Shown here piece after piece: positions 62,080 through 64,000 of a stretch of 64,000 nt of DNA (its first letter is position 1; the number at the start of each line of letters is the position of its first letter). The translations under genes and the position numbers were made by a program. The stretch comes from Chrysoperla carnea. Its lineage: Eukaryota > Arthropoda > Insecta > Neuroptera > Chrysopidae. The DNA lies in contig NC_058337.1 of the NCBI RefSeq assembly GCF_905475395.1, positions 138,949,172 through 139,013,171 of the forward strand, in the 5' to 3' direction. Under the pieces are notes generated by a model, which searched no databases, was not told the origin of the DNA, and saw only the letters and a program-made list of their open reading frames with translations.

Positions 62080-64000
62080 ATTTTTTTTTTTTTTAAATTA
62101 CATGACCGAAAACTAAATTTTGATTATGTTTTTTATTGTAAAAATCTGCATTGTGTAAATTATGGCTACTATTCCAGTTAATTTGCTTGTGTTTCAACTA
62201 AATTTCGATCATATTTTTTTTGTAAAAATCTGTTGTGCACATTATGGCTACTATTCTAGTTAATTTGATTTTTTTCGTTGTTGTTTCGTATTGATAAATG
62301 TAACAATTAGTACTGATCTATGTTCAGGACAAAAAGCTAAATCCTTATGTTTAAAAATAGTTATTTTAAAATTACATTATTTTAACAGAATAACTTTGAC
62401 TGCAAATCATCACTAAGTTTTAAATCATCATCTTTTACATAAATATTTTGTCTCTTTGAATTAAAACATAATCAGTTTTAAATAATTAAAATTTTTAATC
62501 GCCAATAATTTTGAATGTACCAATGTCCCATTAGTACATTTTCTTTAAAAATTAAGACAAATCAATTTCATAATCTAATTGTAATTTATTTCGTTGTTTT
62601 TAAATTACATGACCGAAAACTAAATTTTGATTATGTTTTTTATTGTAAAAATCTGCATTGTGTAAATTATGGCTACTATTCCAGTTAATTTGCTTGTGTT
62701 TCAACTAAATTTCGATCATATTTTTTTTTGTAAAAATCTGTTGTGCACATTATGGCTACTATTCTAGTTAATTTGATTTTTTTCGTTGTTGTTTCGTATT
62801 GATAAATGTAACAATTAGTACTGATCTATGTTCAGGACAAAAAGCTAAATCCTTATGTTTAAAAATAGTTATTTTAAAATTACATTATTTTAACAGAATA
62901 ACTTTGACTGCAAATCATCACTAAGTTTTAAATCATCATCTTTTACATAAATATTTTGTCTCTTTGAATTAAAACATAATCAGTTTTAAATAATTAAAAT
63001 TTTTAATCGCCAATAATTTTGAATGTACCAATGTCCCATTAGTACATTTTCTTTAAAAATTAAGACAAATCAATTTCATAATCTAATTGTAATTTATTTC
63101 GTTGTTGTTTCGTATTGATAAATGTAACAATTAGTACTGATCTATGTTCAGGACAAAAAGCTAAATCCTTATGTTTATCATGAAGTTCTTCAGGATATTT
63201 GAGATCCACTTCTAAGAAATATCCATTATCAGCGTCATTTAAAATCATCTTTTACATAAATATTTTGTCTCTTTGAATTAAAACACAATCAGTTTTAAAT
63301 AATTAAAATTTTTAATCGCCAATAATTTTGAATGTACCAATGTCCCATTAGTACATTTTCTTTAAAAATTAAGACAAATCAATTTCATAATCTAATTGTA
63401 ATTTATTTCGTTGTTGTTTCGTATTGATAAATGTAACAATTAGTACTGATCTATGTTCAGGACAAAAAGCTAAATCCTTATGTTTATCATGAAGTTCTTC
63501 AGGATATTTGAGATCCACTTCTAAGAAATATCCATTATCAGCGTCATTTAAAATCATCTTTTACATAAATATTTTGTCTCTTTGAATTAAAACACAATTA
63601 GTTTTAAATAATTAAAATTTTTAATCGCCAATAATTTTGAATGTACCAATGTCCCATTAGTACATTTTCTTTAAAAATTGAGACAAATCAATTTCATAAT
63701 CTAATTGTAATTTATAATGACCGAACGCGAATGTATACGTAATTTTATAAATTTCTAAATATTCTCATCATCAACCTCGTAGTCCATATCTAGCTCTTCT
63801 TGTAAGAGAGCTTCTTCACTAAAAACAAATAAAGAATATGTATGTTTTCCTGATACCATTCCGTTAAATTTGAAATTCTATCAATAATTTGATTCTTACT
63901 ATTAAAATATTTGAATTTGTAAACTTCATCATCATTCTGTAGCTTTACAAATTCACCACAAAATGTTGAATTTACTTTGATTTGAGTGAAATCCTTTAAA
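62080..64000 (-). repeat. Unit 4: mirrored tandem-repeat half, running off the window
   Basis: Mirrors unit 3. It contains the 62-residue polymerase-like pieces at 63060-63248 and 63369-63557, then the start of the 101-residue region at the window edge. The unit would end at about 64510, so the array may continue. Confidence 0.75.

Larger units (their letters stand above)
46550..64000. mobile_element. Array of 4.5-kb hairpin-ended virus-like units, alternating orientation
   Basis: Four near-identical units: 46550-51051 (+), 51051-55536 (-), 55536-60023 (+) and 60023-end (-). The mirror centres follow from paired ORF coordinates, for example 49071-49781 with 52322-53032. The joints are of two kinds: a compound hairpin (51051, 60023) and an AT-rich hairpin (55536). 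Copies differ by only a few bases, so amplification is recent. The content suggests a broken virus-like element related to protein-primed DNA polymerase elements (Polinton, adintovirus or bidnavirus kin); no capsid or full replicase is recognisable. It is a fossil or defective form. Confidence 0.65.

Noticed and set aside
46550-64000. Considered a foldback DNA transposon or ordinary MITE cluster
   Set aside because: Two distinct hairpin joints, an asymmetric loop in both senses and polymerase-like pieces fit a hairpin-ended virus-like element better, though a foldback origin is not fully excluded.

Overview
The window joins three kinds of DNA. The left end (1-8.7 kb) and right end (44.6-64 kb) look eukaryotic, probably invertebrate. 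Between them lies about 36 kb that looks like a Rickettsia or close relative. The evidence for Rickettsia is a decayed F-type tra cluster of the kind carried by Rickettsiales amplified genetic elements, Rickettsia-type palindromic repeats, the rpsP-rpmG-hemF-MFS block, two tRNA genes and many insertion sequences. Eukaryotic DNA on both sides means either bacterial DNA inserted in a host chromosome or a chimeric assembly; the sequence alone cannot decide.

Left flank: two copies of an R4/Dong-like LINE, both ending in (TAA)n, are separated by A/C-rich DNA. A 259-bp tandem repeat and a duplicated CCAAT/CRE-rich segment follow.

Bacterial block, first part (8.7-31.5 kb): an IS982 copy sits on a broken IS66, followed by an IS200 inside an IS21 remnant. 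A methyltransferase gene is interrupted by a group II intron whose own reverse transcriptase gene is split by a second group II intron (a twintron layout). Then come tRNA-Arg, tRNA-Thr, rpsP, rpmG, hemF and an MFS transporter gene that has lost its ATG. Two Rickettsia-type hypothetical genes follow, then a 3-hydroxybutyrate dehydrogenase gene broken by two different ISs with target duplications, a three-deep IS nest, an intact-looking zinc-finger gene, and a decayed mutL.

Bacterial block, second part (31.7-44.6 kb): on the minus strand, in F-plasmid order, traE, traK, traB, traV, traC, trbI, traW, trbC, traN, traF and traG. Only traE and trbC look open over most of their length. traU and traH are absent, two IS982 copies have cut in, and the TraC ATPase has an altered Walker A lysine. 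The transfer system is dead.

Right flank: after about 1.9 kb of AT-rich DNA with unknown ORFs comes an array of near-identical 4.5-kb units joined alternately head-to-head and tail-to-tail. One joint is an AT-rich hairpin with an asymmetric loop; the other is a compound hairpin with two inner palindromes. Each unit carries short pieces resembling a protein-primed family B DNA polymerase, a RING/SIAH-type zinc-finger ORF and a 116-residue ORF. It is best read as a broken, recently amplified virus-like element with hairpin ends, and is the most novel feature here.
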